A stretch of DNA of 64,000 nucleotides from Acidobacteriota bacterium (lineage in GTDB: Bacteria > Acidobacteriota > Blastocatellia > Pyrinomonadales > Pyrinomonadaceae), in contig JAHBSJ010000004.1 of NCBI GenBank assembly GCA_019639155.1, positions 186,001 through 250,000 on the forward strand, read 5' to 3'. The notes under the pieces were generated by a model, which was given only the letters and a program-made list of their open reading frames with translations, had not been told where the DNA came from and made no database searches. Positions 42,352 through 50,836 of the stretch are shown in pieces; within the stretch, counting starts at the first letter, position 1; each line of letters begins with the position of its first letter. Position numbers and translations under genes: made by a program.

Positions 42352-43851
42352 ATGAAAATTACTGGTATCTCGAGCGGGTTTTCCGAAGCAAATGCGGAAG
42401 CACTGGTTGCGGCTGTTTACAAGGATGAAAAAGCTTCGTCAGCCGATCTAAAGGCATTGGACAAATTGACGGGCGGGCTGGTCGCCGACCTTTTCGCGAA
42501 CGAAGATTTCAAAGGCAAATCGGGCGACACTGCATTGATCCGATTCACGCCGAAAGGCGGAATGAAGGCGAGCCGCCTTCTGCTGGTCGGTGTCGGCGAA
42601 AAGAAGGACTACAAAGTTCCGGCGGTCGCTACACTTTCCGGCACTGCGACGCGGTTTCTGCGTAAACGCGGCATCAAGAGCTTTGCCCTCGACGCCAGGA
42701 TCAGCGGCGATGCGGTCACCGTTTCTCAGTACGCTGCACAGGGCATGATCACGAGCCAGTTCGAGCTCGACAAATATAAGACCAAGGATCGGTCGACGAA
42801 CCAGGTAACTGCCGGTGTCATTTATATCTCCGGCGCAAAACCCGCTGATCTGAAGAACGGCATAAACCGCGGCCGTGTAATCGGCGATTCAATGAACTTC
42901 ACCCGCGATCTGGCCAATGAACCGCCCAATATCCTTCACCCGACCGAAATGGCGAAACGAGCTCAGGCGATGGCGAAAGAGGCGGGTCTTAAGTGCGAGG
43001 TTTTGACCGAAGCTCAAATGGAAAAAATGGGCATGGGCTCGATCCTCAGCGTGACCAAAGGCACGACGCAGCCCGCGAAGATGATCGTCCTGCGATACAC
43101 GCCGGCCAAGAGCACGGCAAAGAACAACGAGATGCTCGCGCTTGTAGGAAAGGCTGTGACCTTTGATACCGGCGGTATTTCGCTCAAGCCCGGCCCGGGC
43201 ATGGAAGCGATGAAATACGACATGTCCGGCGGCGCGACCGTTATGGGCACGATGCGGGCCATCGGGCTGCTCAAACCTTCAGTTCCGGTCATAGGCGTTA
43301 TCGGAGCGGTAGAGAACATGCCTGACGGCGGAGCGTCGCGTCCGGCGGACGTCGTGACCGCAATGAACGGCAAGACCATTGAGATACTCAACACCGACGC
43401 CGAAGGCCGTCTCGTACTTGCGGACGCGGTCGCCTACGCCGAAAAGCAGGGAGCTACACGCATCGTCGATATGGCGACGCTCACCGGTGCGGTCATCATC
43501 GCTCTCGGCGGATACAACACGGGCGTCATGGGCAACGATCAGGGCCTGATGGACGAGATCATTGCATGCGGCAAGCAAACTGGCGAAGGCTTTTGGCAGC
43601 TTCCCGTCGGTCCCGAATACAGTAAGGACATCAAGTCCGATATCGCCGACATTAAGAACATCGGCCCCGCCGGAAAGGCCGGCACCATCATGGGTGCGGT
43701 CTTTATTCAGGAGTTCATCGACAAGGCGAAGTGGGCTCACCTCGACATTGCCGGTACTGCGTGGAACGACAGTGTCCGCCCGTTCCAGGCAAAAGGCCCA
43801 ACAGGTGTCGCGATACGTTCGCTGCTTGAATTGGTCGAAAGATCGCAATAA
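42352..43851 (+). CDS. pepA: Leucyl aminopeptidase (M17)
   Basis: 499 residues from the ATG at 42352, with Shine-Dalgarno GAGG upstream. The catalytic domain has VGKAVTFDTGGISLKPGPGM, EAMKYDMSGGATVMG and the metal/active-site NTDAEGRLVLADAVAYAE. ATLTGAVIIALGGYNTGVMG follows. M17 enzymes are hexameric, two-metal aminopeptidases releasing Leu and other N-terminal residues. The lipoprotein gene begins 16 bases later. Confidence 0.96.
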   Translation: MKITGISSGFSEANAEALVAAVYKDEKASSADLKALDKLTGGLVADLFANEDFKGKSGDTALIRFTPKGGMKASRLLLVGVGEKKDYKVPAVATLSGTATRFLRKRGIKSFALDARISGDAVTVSQYAAQGMITSQFELDKYKTKDRSTNQVTAGVIYISGAKPADLKNGINRGRVIGDSMNFTRDLANEPPNILHPTEMAKRAQAMAKEAGLKCEVLTEAQMEKMGMGSILSVTKGTTQPAKMIVLRYTPAKSTAKNNEMLALVGKAVTFDTGGISLKPGPGMEAMKYDMSGGATVMGTMRAIGLLKPSVPVIGVIGAVENMPDGGASRPADVVTAMNGKTIEILNTDAEGRLVLADAVAYAEKQGATRIVDMATLTGAVIIALGGYNTGVMGNDQGLMDEIIACGKQTGEGFWQLPVGPEYSKDIKSDIADIKNIGPAGKAGTIMGAVFIQEFIDKAKWAHLDIAGTAWNDSVRPFQAKGPTGVAIRSLLELVERSQ

Positions 43852-43867
43852 AGATCGAGGTAAAACT

Positions 43868-44452
43868 ATGTCCCCCCTACTCAATAGTTTGTTTTTCGGC
43901 AAAGACGCTAAAGCGAGCGGTGTTTTCGCTATTGCCATCGTCGCGCTTATCGCGTTGGGCTGCACTTGCGGCAAAAATTTCGACCTCGACAATCTCGCGA
44001 GCGAAACTAACACGTCAAAGTCCGCCGACACGCCGTCTGATGCGAACAAGACCGAACCAGCCGACGATGCCGTGCCGTCCAAAGACGTCGTTGAGGGCCT
44101 CGTGAAGGACACGATCGCTGATTTCGCCGATGCCGTCAACAGCGGTGATTTCTCCGAACTGCATGATAGTGCGTCGCAGGATTTCCAGAGTTCGTACACC
44201 GTCGATGAGATGGCAACTGCGTTCAAATCCTACACAGACAAGAAATCGGTCGTCGTCCCGATCCTCAAAAAGGTCGCGAATACCGATGCGAAATTCACGA
44301 CCGAGCCTTCGATCCGCAAGGAGAAAGGCCTGAGCATCCTGATGGCGGAAGGTGAGTTCCCGACGAAACCGTACAAGGTGCGTTACGATTACGAATACGT
44401 GATGCGTGACGGCGAGTGGAAACTGCTGAAGCTTGTAATCAATATTCCGTAG
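43868..44452 (+). CDS. Lipoprotein of unknown function
   Basis: 194 residues from the ATG at 43868 (Shine-Dalgarno GAGGT, 7 bases upstream); an upstream in-frame extension overlaps pepA and is rejected. The lipobox is ALIALGC near residue 36, so it is probably membrane-anchored after processing. The mature region has a low-complexity Asp/Thr/Ser stretch, then a globular domain (FADAVNSGDFSELHDSASQD; YDYEYVMRDGEWKLLKLVIN) like NTF2-fold or DUF4878-type lipoproteins. Function unknown. Confidence 0.75.
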   Translation: MSPLLNSLFFGKDAKASGVFAIAIVALIALGCTCGKNFDLDNLASETNTSKSADTPSDANKTEPADDAVPSKDVVEGLVKDTIADFADAVNSGDFSELHDSASQDFQSSYTVDEMATAFKSYTDKKSVVVPILKKVANTDAKFTTEPSIRKEKGLSILMAEGEFPTKPYKVRYDYEYVMRDGEWKLLKLVINIP

Positions 44453-44458
44453 CGATCC

Positions 44459-44551
44459 GTCAGAACCGCCTGCGTCAGCGGGCGGTTTTGCCATTTGCGG
44501 TATTTTAATTTTTTTATCAACACTCCGCCTGCTTACGCAGACGGTTCTGAC
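44459..44551. repeat. Inverted repeat around the sucC upstream region
   Basis: TCAGAACCGCCTGCGTCAGC at 44459 and the reverse complement TCAGAACCGTCTGCGTAAGC of the segment near 44549 have the same sequence with few changes. The left half (44464-44487, AACCGCC...GGCGGTT) also forms a hairpin followed by TTTG and may terminate the lipoprotein gene. The right half ends close to the sucC ATG. Confidence 0.75.
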
Positions 44552-44554
44552 CTT

Positions 44555-45715
44555 ATGAAGATCCACGAATACCAAGGCAAGGCCATCTTGAAAGATTTTG
44601 GCGTTCCCGTTCCCCGCGGCATTGTCGCGACAACTCCCGAAGAGGCTGAGGCTGCAGCTCGCGAACTCGGCACCGACGTTGTCGTCGTCAAAGCGCAGAT
44701 ACACGCCGGCGGCCGCGGCAAAGGCGGCGGCGTCAAGCTCGCTAAATCGCCTGAGGAAGCAAAGCAGCTCGCCTCCGAGATCCTCGGAATGCAGCTCGTC
44801 ACACACCAGACGGGCCCCGAAGGCCAAAAGGTGCAGACCTTGCTGATCGAAGAAGGCCTGCCGATCGACCGTGAATTCTATCTTGGCATCACGCTTGACC
44901 GCGTCACAGGCCGCAACGTCTTTATGGCGTCGTCCGCCGGCGGCATGGACATCGAAAAGGTCGCTGAAGAAACGCCGCATCTCATATTGAAAGAGACCAT
45001 CGATCCTGCGGTCGGCCTGCGGGGGTTTCAGGCACGCAAACTCGCGTTCGGCCTAGGCATCCCGAACGAGCTCATCAATCAGGCCGCTTCATTCATGACA
45101 AAGCTGTACGAAGCTTACGAGAAGATCGACGCCAACCTGGTCGAGATCAATCCCTTCCTGCTCACCAAAGACAGCCGGCTGATCGCCCTCGACGCCAAGG
45201 TCACGTTTGACGACAACGCGATGTTCCGTCACAAGGACTACGCCGAGCTTCGCGACCTTGCGGAAGAAGAACCGCTGGAGATCGAGGCATCGAAATACGA
45301 CCTTAACTATATCAAGCTCGACGGCAACATCGGCTGTATGGTCAACGGTGCCGGCCTCGCGATGGCAACGATGGACATCATCAAACTTGCCGGCGGCGAG
45401 CCTGCGAACTTTCTCGACGTCGGCGGCGGTGCTTCGCAGGAGCGCGTCGAACAGGCGTTCAAGATACTGCTTGCTGACGAAAATGTGAAAGCGGTATTGA
45501 TCAACATATTCGGCGGCATCGTCCGCTGCGATATGGTCGCTTCAGGCGTCGTCGCCGCTGCAAAGAACCTCGGCGTCTCAATACCTATCGTGGCCAGACT
45601 GGAAGGAACCAACGTTGAAGCCGGACGCGAGATACTTGCGAATTCAGGCATCGGGATCATCCCTGCAACCGGCATGAACGACGCCGCAGAAAGGGTGGTC
45701 GCCGCCGCTGCGTAA
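44555..45715 (+). CDS. sucC: Succinyl-CoA synthetase beta subunit (ADP/GDP-forming)
   Basis: 386 residues from the ATG at 44555 ([20 protein letters not shown]); no clear Shine-Dalgarno. ATP-grasp regions include [20 protein letters not shown] and [20 protein letters not shown]. The CoA-ligase domain has [20 protein letters not shown] and [17 protein letters not shown]. It works with SucD in the citric acid cycle. No sucD follows within the window; a terminator does. Confidence 0.96.
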   Translation: MKIHEYQGKAILKDFGVPVPRGIVATTPEEAEAAARELGTDVVVVKAQIHAGGRGKGGGVKLAKSPEEAKQLASEILGMQLVTHQTGPEGQKVQTLLIEEGLPIDREFYLGITLDRVTGRNVFMASSAGGMDIEKVAEETPHLILKETIDPAVGLRGFQARKLAFGLGIPNELINQAASFMTKLYEAYEKIDANLVEINPFLLTKDSRLIALDAKVTFDDNAMFRHKDYAELRDLAEEEPLEIEASKYDLNYIKLDGNIGCMVNGAGLAMATMDIIKLAGGEPANFLDVGGGASQERVEQAFKILLADENVKAVLINIFGGIVRCDMVASGVVAAAKNLGVSIPIVARLEGTNVEAGREILANSGIGIIPATGMNDAAERVVAAAA

Positions 45716-45745
45716 GACATTACCGCACTCAGTCCGACAGAATTA

Positions 45746-45771
45746 CCCCGCTCTTAGCGAGCGGGGTTTTT
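45746..45771 (+). terminator. Intrinsic terminator after sucC
   Basis: CCCCGCT / AGCGGGG with a 7-base loop, followed by TTTTT. Confidence 0.85.
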
Positions 45772-45782
45772 GCTGAAAAACC

Positions 45783-45926
45783 AAGTTGCAGAAGCCCGCG
45801 CGTTAGTAAGGGCGATATCCGGAGCGTGGTCTTACGGAAAGAACACGGGTAGCAGATGCTTGCGGTTCTTTCGTTGGTGCCGGCCGTTCGCTATCGCCCT
45901 TGCTGACGCGCGGGCTCGTGCAACTT
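45783..45926. repeat. Large imperfect inverted-repeat element downstream of sucC
   Basis: Outer arms of about 35 bp: AAGTTGCA-GA-AGCCCGCGCGT...AAGGGCGATA on the left, and TATCGCCCTTGCTGACGCGCG with GGGCTCGTGCAACTT on the right. The arms match at about 30 of 35 positions. The roughly 70-base core (TCCGGAGCGTGG... GCCGGCCGTTCG) is not coding. The size and ends suggest a miniature hairpin element. Confidence 0.75.
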
Positions 45927-45929
45927 TGG

Positions 45930-46005
45930 CAGGCAAGGCTGCCTGCGGTCCGGCGTTCAACCACCCTCTACCGCAGGTGGTACTGACATTTTGTCGGTGG
46001 GCTGA
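45930..46005. repeat. Second repeat block next to the inverted-repeat element
   Basis: GGCAGGCAAGGCTGCCTGCG followed by GTCCGGCG resembles the sequence at 53101-53125 (CAGCAGGCAAGGCTGTCTGC...GTCCC). CTACCGCAGGTGGTACTGAC follows. These are short dispersed repeats; no coding frame. Confidence 0.6.
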
Positions 46006-46008
46006 TCG

Positions 46009-46530
46009 TCACCAGCCCATTCTCTCTCGCAGTGCAGTGATGTGGGCGTTGTGATGCTGCGAATGCCAGGCGTAGAGTGCTAGGGCGGCCTCAAGTTTCC
46101 AGACGCCCGTTTCGGGGTGGACGAATTCGCGTTGGAAGTCGGTGTCCGTCATTGAGCGCAGCAATGCTGCCCAGCGTCCGTGCAGTCCTTCTATGATCTT
46201 CAGCGAAACATCGACGGGCAGCTTGCTGTCGGCCAGTTCCGCCCAGAGGTCTTCGTGATAAGGCTTTATCGTAGGAGAATCTTCCGTCAAAGCCAATTTG
46301 AAGCGGCTATAAGCGTTCGCATGGCTGTCGGCGATGTGGTGAACCGTCTGCCGGACTGTCCAGCCGCCCTCGCGATACGGTGTGTCGAGCTGCACGTCGT
46401 CGAGCCCGGAAACAGCCGCGGCCAGATTCGCCGACAGTTCCTCAATGACCGAGATGCGGCCGTTGCGGGCTTCGACGGAGTGATCGAAACCATGCTCAAA
46501 TTCGCCTATAGGAAATCGCAGATCGTCCAT
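46009..46530 (-). CDS. DinB/YfiT-family putative metal-dependent hydrolase or thiol transferase
   Basis: 173 residues, four-helix bundle. The metal-binding His residues lie in RQTVHHIADSHANAYSRFKL and YAWHSQHHNAHITALRE. YREGGWTVRQTVHHIADS is the YfiT/BstA signature. Relatives transfer bacillithiol or are of unknown substrate. It follows dnaB by 6 bases on the same strand, probably by readthrough. Confidence 0.85.
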   Translation of the reverse strand: MDDLRFPIGEFEHGFDHSVEARNGRISVIEELSANLAAAVSGLDDVQLDTPYREGGWTVRQTVHHIADSHANAYSRFKLALTEDSPTIKPYHEDLWAELADSKLPVDVSLKIIEGLHGRWAALLRSMTDTDFQREFVHPETGVWKLEAALALYAWHSQHHNAHITALRERMGW

Positions 46531-46536
46531 TTCTTA

Positions 46537-47898
46537 CTAACCTCTATATAGGTCCTCGAACCGTGTGAAATCTTTCAGGAACGCCATCTTGATGTCGCCC
46601 GTCGGGCCGTTACGCTGTTTAGCGATTATCAATTCCGCCTGTCCCTGATTTTCTTCTGAATGTTGGTAATAGTCTTCCCGATAGATGAAAGCTACAATAT
46701 CGGCGTCCTGTTCGATGCTGCCTGAGTCACGAAGGTCCGACATGACCGGTCGCGGCGGATTGCGCGCCTCGGGAGCACGCGACAACTGCGACAATGCCAC
46801 GACCGGAACGTCCAACTCCTTCGCAAGAGCCTTCAATTCACGCGAGATCTGGGAAACTTCCTGCTGACGCGATTCGACCCGCCTGTTCGATCCCATCAAT
46901 TGAAGATAGTCCACTACAACAAGGTCGAGAGCCTTCTGCTCGGCAGCAAGACGGCGGCATTTCGCCCGCATTTCCAGAACAGAAATCCCCGGCGAATCAT
47001 CGATATGAATATTCGCCCGCGAAAGGCTGCCGACCGCGACGCCGAGACGCTCGATCTCAGCCGTCATCAGCCGTCCCGTGCGGAAACGCTGTGCGTTAAT
47101 GCGGGCCTCGCTCGCAAGCATACGGGTGACGAGCGATTCGCGCGACATTTCAAGCGAGAAAATAGCAACGACCGCACCGGTTCGGAGCGCCGCGTTTTGT
47201 GCGACGTTTAAACAAAATGCCGTTTTTCCCATCGACGGGCGGCCCGCAACGATTATAAGATCGCTGCGCTGCAGCCCCGAGGTCATATCGTCAAGGTCGC
47301 GAAAGCCCGTTGAAAGGCCCGTCAAGGCGTTCGGGTCGCCGGCAGAGCGTTCCTTGATATTCTCGAAGACCTTCTTGATCGTGGTTTCTATATCAACAAA
47401 ACTCTGGTTGGTACGGCCTTCGGCGATATTAAAGATCGCCTGTTCTGCGCGGTCAAGGATGATGTCGGTTTCGTGATCCTGCTCCAATGCCTCGCTGGTG
47501 ATGCTGTTGCAGGCGCGGATAAGGCTGCGAAGGACGGATTTTTCGCGGACGACGCGGACGTATTCGTCGATATTGGTCGCGTGCGGCACGCCGAGCGTCA
47601 GATTCGATATTGCTGAGACGCCGCCGATCGTATCGAGCATTCCCTCTTTGCGGAGTTCTTCGCCGATCAAGATCGGGTCGATGGCACGTCCGTGTTCAAA
47701 GAGGGAGATCATCGATGAAAACACCTGACGATTAAGCGGCAGATAGAAATCGTCCGGCTTTAGCTGCTCAAGTGCTTGGGAAAGAAGTCCATTGTCGAGT
47801 AGGATCGCCCCCAAAATGACGCGTTCGCCGTCCTCGCTCGACGGCAAAGGCCTTTCCAGATACTGTTCGTTGAGGTTGCTGTTAAGCATTCTGGCCAT
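46537..47898 (-). CDS. dnaB: Replicative DNA helicase DnaB
   Basis: 453 residues. The N-terminal primase-interacting domain reads LPSSEDGERVILGAILLDNG, LSQALEQLKPDDFYLPLNRQ and VFSSMISLFEHGRAIDPI. The RecA-like C-terminal domain has the Walker A IVAGRPSMGKTAFCLNVAQN, FSLEMSRESLVTRMLASEAR and DLVVVDYLQLMGSNRRVESR. SDLRDSGSIEQDADIVAFIY is the arginine-finger region. Hexameric helicase that unwinds DNA at the fork. No intein is evident. It follows rplI after a terminator, a conserved neighbourhood. Confidence 0.97.
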   Translation of the reverse strand: MARMLNSNLNEQYLERPLPSSEDGERVILGAILLDNGLLSQALEQLKPDDFYLPLNRQVFSSMISLFEHGRAIDPILIGEELRKEGMLDTIGGVSAISNLTLGVPHATNIDEYVRVVREKSVLRSLIRACNSITSEALEQDHETDIILDRAEQAIFNIAEGRTNQSFVDIETTIKKVFENIKERSAGDPNALTGLSTGFRDLDDMTSGLQRSDLIIVAGRPSMGKTAFCLNVAQNAALRTGAVVAIFSLEMSRESLVTRMLASEARINAQRFRTGRLMTAEIERLGVAVGSLSRANIHIDDSPGISVLEMRAKCRRLAAEQKALDLVVVDYLQLMGSNRRVESRQQEVSQISRELKALAKELDVPVVALSQLSRAPEARNPPRPVMSDLRDSGSIEQDADIVAFIYREDYYQHSEENQGQAELIIAKQRNGPTGDIKMAFLKDFTRFEDLYRG

Positions 47899-47966
47899 AG
47901 AGATACCAGCCCAAAATGGCGGGGCAAGACGCCGAAACGGGACGGGAGTTCCCAGTTCTAGAGAGT

Positions 47967-47997
47967 AAAAAAGACCGCAAAATGAGAATTTGCAGTC
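47967..47997 (-). terminator. Intrinsic terminator between rplI and dnaB
   Basis: Minus strand GACTGCAAA / TTTGCGGTC (9 bp with a G-T pair) around TTCTCAT, followed by TTTTTT. Confidence 0.8.
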
Positions 47998-48096
47998 TCT
48001 TATATTACGCGCGTGTTAAGCGGTATTTCAAAGCCGGTTCTCGGATTGTCCGTAAGGCTTTTCTTTGCCTATATTTGGCACAAAAAACGAGAGAAA

Positions 48097-48720
48097 CTAG
48101 CCCTCGGCTTCCCCTTCTGCAGGCGCGTCAGCAGCCGATTCCTCGGTTGCCGGAGCCTCTTCAGCGAGCGTTTCCTCAGCTGCCGGTGCTGCAGCTTCAA
48201 CGGCCCCGGCTATCGGCTCTTTTTCGGTCTTTTTCGCCTTTTTCTCTTCCTTTTCGGGCATTTCGCCGCCTTCGCCCGTTACGGTAACGGGAATGGTCAG
48301 CGAAACTTCACGGTGCAGTTTGACCGTGACGGTGTATTCGCCGGTTTCCTTGATCGCGTCGCGAAGGTTAACACGCTTGCGGTCGATCTCGTAGCCTTTG
48401 GCCTTAAGTGCGTCCGCAATGTCCATCGAGGTGACCGAGCCGAACAGAGTGCCGTGTTCGCCCGCTTTGCGCTCGAAGGTAAGCGTGATGCTTTCCATCT
48501 GCTCGCGCTGTGCGTCCGCGGTAGCCTTTTCGACCGCCGCCTTCTTGAGCAGAGCCGCACGCTCCTGTTCGATCTGCTTTACGTTTCCTTTGGTCGCAAG
48601 CGTCGCCAGCCCTTTCGGCAGCAGATAATTGCGTGCATAGCCCGCCTTGACCTTAACGATCTCGCCGCGTCCGCCGACGTGGTCCAGATCTTCTCTCAAA
48701 AGTATCGTTGTAGTTGCCAT
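48097..48720 (-). CDS. rplI: 50S ribosomal protein L9 (bL9) with acidic tail
   Basis: 207 residues. LREDLDHVGGRGEIVKVKAG and YARNYLLPKGLATLATKGN are the N-domain signature. The long helix (QEREAL-type charged region) and the C-domain (LFGSVTSMDIADALKAKGYE, GEYTVTVKLHREVSLTIPVT) follow. The usual protein ends near 150; residues 156-207 form a Lys/Ala/Glu-rich tail (APATEESAADAPAEGEAEG). It binds near the L1 stalk. rpsR is 56 bases upstream on the same strand. Confidence 0.95.
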   Translation of the reverse strand: MATTTILLREDLDHVGGRGEIVKVKAGYARNYLLPKGLATLATKGNVKQIEQERAALLKKAAVEKATADAQREQMESITLTFERKAGEHGTLFGSVTSMDIADALKAKGYEIDRKRVNLRDAIKETGEYTVTVKLHREVSLTIPVTVTGEGGEMPEKEEKKAKKTEKEPIAGAVEAAAPAAEETLAEEAPATEESAADAPAEGEAEG

Positions 48721-48776
48721 GATATCCTCTTTTTCCGGCGCTGTGGCCGGATGAAATCCGCACGATGCGGCGAAAA

Positions 48777-49058
48777 TTAGTCTGCTACGAACGGCAGCAA
48801 CGCCATCGAACGCGCACGCTTGATGGCCTTAGCCAAACGACGCTGATCGCGAGCCGTAATGCCCGATATGCGGCGCGGCATTATCTTTCCGCGTTCCGGG
48901 ATGAACTGCTTCAGCAGATCGACATCTTTCCAATCGATGTAATCCGGCACGGCAAGCCGCGGACGGCGGCGCTGATATCGCCGCGGGCGATCGCCGATGA
49001 CCTCTTCGTCCAAGCCAAGGTCTTTGTCGTTCAATATATCCAATTCTTTTTCTGCCAT
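48777..49058 (-). CDS. rpsR: 30S ribosomal protein S18 (bS18)
   Basis: 93 residues. [20 protein letters not shown] and [20 protein letters not shown] are diagnostic, ending [12 protein letters not shown]. An acidic N-terminal extension (about 25 residues) precedes the Arg-rich [11 protein letters not shown]. The Shine-Dalgarno AGGAGAAAG lies just before the ATG. Most bacteria have ssb between rpsF and rpsR; none is present here. Confidence 0.96.
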   Translation of the reverse strand: MAEKELDILNDKDLGLDEEVIGDRPRRYQRRRPRLAVPDYIDWKDVDLLKQFIPERGKIMPRRISGITARDQRRLAKAIKRARSMALLPFVAD

Positions 49059-49085
49059 TATCTTTCTCCTGTGAGCGTTCCGCCG

Positions 49086-49493
49086 TTAGGCTTCCGCAGT
49101 CGCCTCCGGTGCCGCATTTTCTTCAGCCGTCGGCCGGAATGATGCTCGTTTCGCCGAACGTGCCTCGCGCTTTGTGCGGCGCTTGTCAGCCGTTTTTCGC
49201 TCTTCGTCAACGCGGACGGTGATGTAGCGCATGATCATATCGTTGACCCGCATACGGCGTTCGAGCTCGGCGATCTCCTGTCCCGAACCGGTGATCTCGA
49301 AAAGCACATAGTGGCCTTCGGTCTTCTTCTGGATCGGATAAGCAAGATTCCGCAGACCCATGTCGTCCATATTGACGACCTCGCCGCCCTCTTTCTTGAT
49401 CAGTTTGCCGACCGCGTCATTCAGCTTGCCGATCTTTTCGGCAGGCGTTTCCGGATCGACGATGTACATTACTTCGTATGTTCTGGTTGCCAT
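49086..49493 (-). CDS. rpsF: 30S ribosomal protein S6 (bS6)
   Basis: 135 residues. RTYEVMYIVDPETPAEKIGK, LRNLAYPIQKKTEGHYVLFE and DMIMRYITVRVDEERKTADK are the family pattern. The last 25 residues are a basic then Ala/Glu-rich extension (RPTAEENAAPEATAEA). It pairs with S18 in the 30S platform. Start of the rpsF-rpsR-rplI cluster. Confidence 0.96.
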   Translation of the reverse strand: MATRTYEVMYIVDPETPAEKIGKLNDAVGKLIKKEGGEVVNMDDMGLRNLAYPIQKKTEGHYVLFEITGSGQEIAELERRMRVNDMIMRYITVRVDEERKTADKRRTKREARSAKRASFRPTAEENAAPEATAEA

Positions 49494-49553
49494 TTATTTC
49501 ACTATCTCCTTCTGGATGAACAACTTCGCATCTATCGTGCGAAGTAAGGAACT

Positions 49554-50141
49554 CTATTCATTCTCTGTTGACGCGGGCGATGTGTTCCATTTCGCCATCG
49601 CCGCATCCAATCCTTTCAATATCACGTCCTCGACCGCATCCGCAGCACTTGCGAGCATCTTACCAAGCAGCATTTCTTCGCTGCTTGAGAATCTCTCAAG
49701 TACGAACCGCGACGCGTCAGCGACCGGATGTTCCGGTCCTATGCCGATGCGGAGCCGTTTGAACTCCTGCGTCCTGAGGTTGTCAATTATCGACCGTAGG
49801 CCGTTCTGCCCGCCGTGAGAACCTTTACCGCGAAGCCTCAGCGTTCCGTACGGAATTGCGAGGTCATCGGATATCACGATCAAGTTGTCAACCGACCTGT
49901 TCTCGCCTGCGGCGAGGCATTTGACCGCCTCTCCGCTGAGGTTCATGAAGGTCTGCGGCTTTGCAAGTTCGACGACCGTTTCGCCGATCCTGCCGCGGCC
50001 TGACAGCGATCTGCATTCAGAACGCTTGACCGGCACATTCATTCTCTCGGCGAGAAGGTCTATGACCATGAAACCGAGATTGTGCCTTGTCCGGGAATAC
50101 CGGTCGCCCGGATTACCCAAGCCGACTACGAGCCAATGCAC
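49554..50141 (-). CDS. pth: Peptidyl-tRNA hydrolase
   Basis: 195 residues. WLVVGLGNPGDRYSRTRHNL and GFMVIDLLAER hold the catalytic Asn/His; FMNLSGEAVKCLAAGEN, VISDDLAIPYGTLRLRGKGS and GGQNGLRSIIDNLRTQEF complete the bacterial signature. It frees tRNA from drop-off peptidyl-tRNA. It lies between rplY and rpsF on the same strand. Confidence 0.97.
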   Translation of the reverse strand: MHWLVVGLGNPGDRYSRTRHNLGFMVIDLLAERMNVPVKRSECRSLSGRGRIGETVVELAKPQTFMNLSGEAVKCLAAGENRSVDNLIVISDDLAIPYGTLRLRGKGSHGGQNGLRSIIDNLRTQEFKRLRIGIGPEHPVADASRFVLERFSSSEEMLLGKMLASAADAVEDVILKGLDAAMAKWNTSPASTENE

Positions 50142-50159
50142 GCGGACTCAAGCGGCGAA

Positions 50160-50819
50160 CTATTCGCCGCCCTCCGTTTCCTCACCTGCGGGTGCCGATT
50201 CTTCGCCGGCCACCTCAGGCTGCGCTCCCTCTTCGACCTGCGGCTCGAGCTCGGGCTCTTTGACCATCGTGACCGCGGCGACGAGCGTGTCGCCCGGGGC
50301 GTGAATCTCGATGCCGGCATCCACTTTCAGGTCGGAAACGTGCAGCGAATCGCCAACACCGAGTTCCGAAACATCAATGATGATCGCATCGGGAGCCTTT
50401 GCCGGTTCGCAAAGTATCTTGACCTCGCGAAGCTGCTGTTCGAGCAATCCGCCGTCCATTTTCACCCCGACAGGGTCGCCTTCCAGGTGAATGGGTACGG
50501 TCATTTCGATCTTTTCGCCCTTGACGAGGCGTCGCAGATCGGCGTGCATCAAACGCCCTTTCAGTGCGTGAATCTGACGATCCTGAAAGATGACGTCCGT
50601 TGTCTCTTCACCTGCGATCTCAAGCGAGAATACAGTATTCGCACCCGAATCAGACCTCAACACAGCAGCCAGATCAGCCAACTCCGCCGAGATGGAGACG
50701 CTGCCGCCTTTGCCGCCGTAGACGATCGCGGGGATCTTGCCTGCCGCACGCATGCGGCGCGCCTCATTCTTTCCGCGCGAATCACGTTTTTCTGCCTTGA
50801 TTACAAACTTTTCTGCCAT
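50160..50819 (-). CDS. rplY: 50S ribosomal protein L25/general stress protein Ctc (bL25)
   Basis: 219 residues. RDSRGKNEARRMRAAGKIPA and IVYGGKGGSVSISAELADLA form the 5S rRNA-binding domain. The C-terminal TL5-like domain has VTIHLEGDPVGVKMDGGLLE in paraphrase (VPIHLEGDPVGVKMDGG) and IIIDVSELGVGDSLHVSDLK. The last 32 residues are acidic (GEESAPAGEETEGGE). pth lies 18 bases downstream. Confidence 0.95.
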   Translation of the reverse strand: MAEKFVIKAEKRDSRGKNEARRMRAAGKIPAIVYGGKGGSVSISAELADLAAVLRSDSGANTVFSLEIAGEETTDVIFQDRQIHALKGRLMHADLRRLVKGEKIEMTVPIHLEGDPVGVKMDGGLLEQQLREVKILCEPAKAPDAIIIDVSELGVGDSLHVSDLKVDAGIEIHAPGDTLVAAVTMVKEPELEPQVEEGAQPEVAGEESAPAGEETEGGE

Positions 50820-50836
50820 AAAAATTCCTCCGAGCG

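Noticed and set aside
43562..43867. Upstream extension of the lipoprotein gene
   Set aside because: It overlaps pepA in another frame, and the lipobox and Shine-Dalgarno fit the ATG at 43868.
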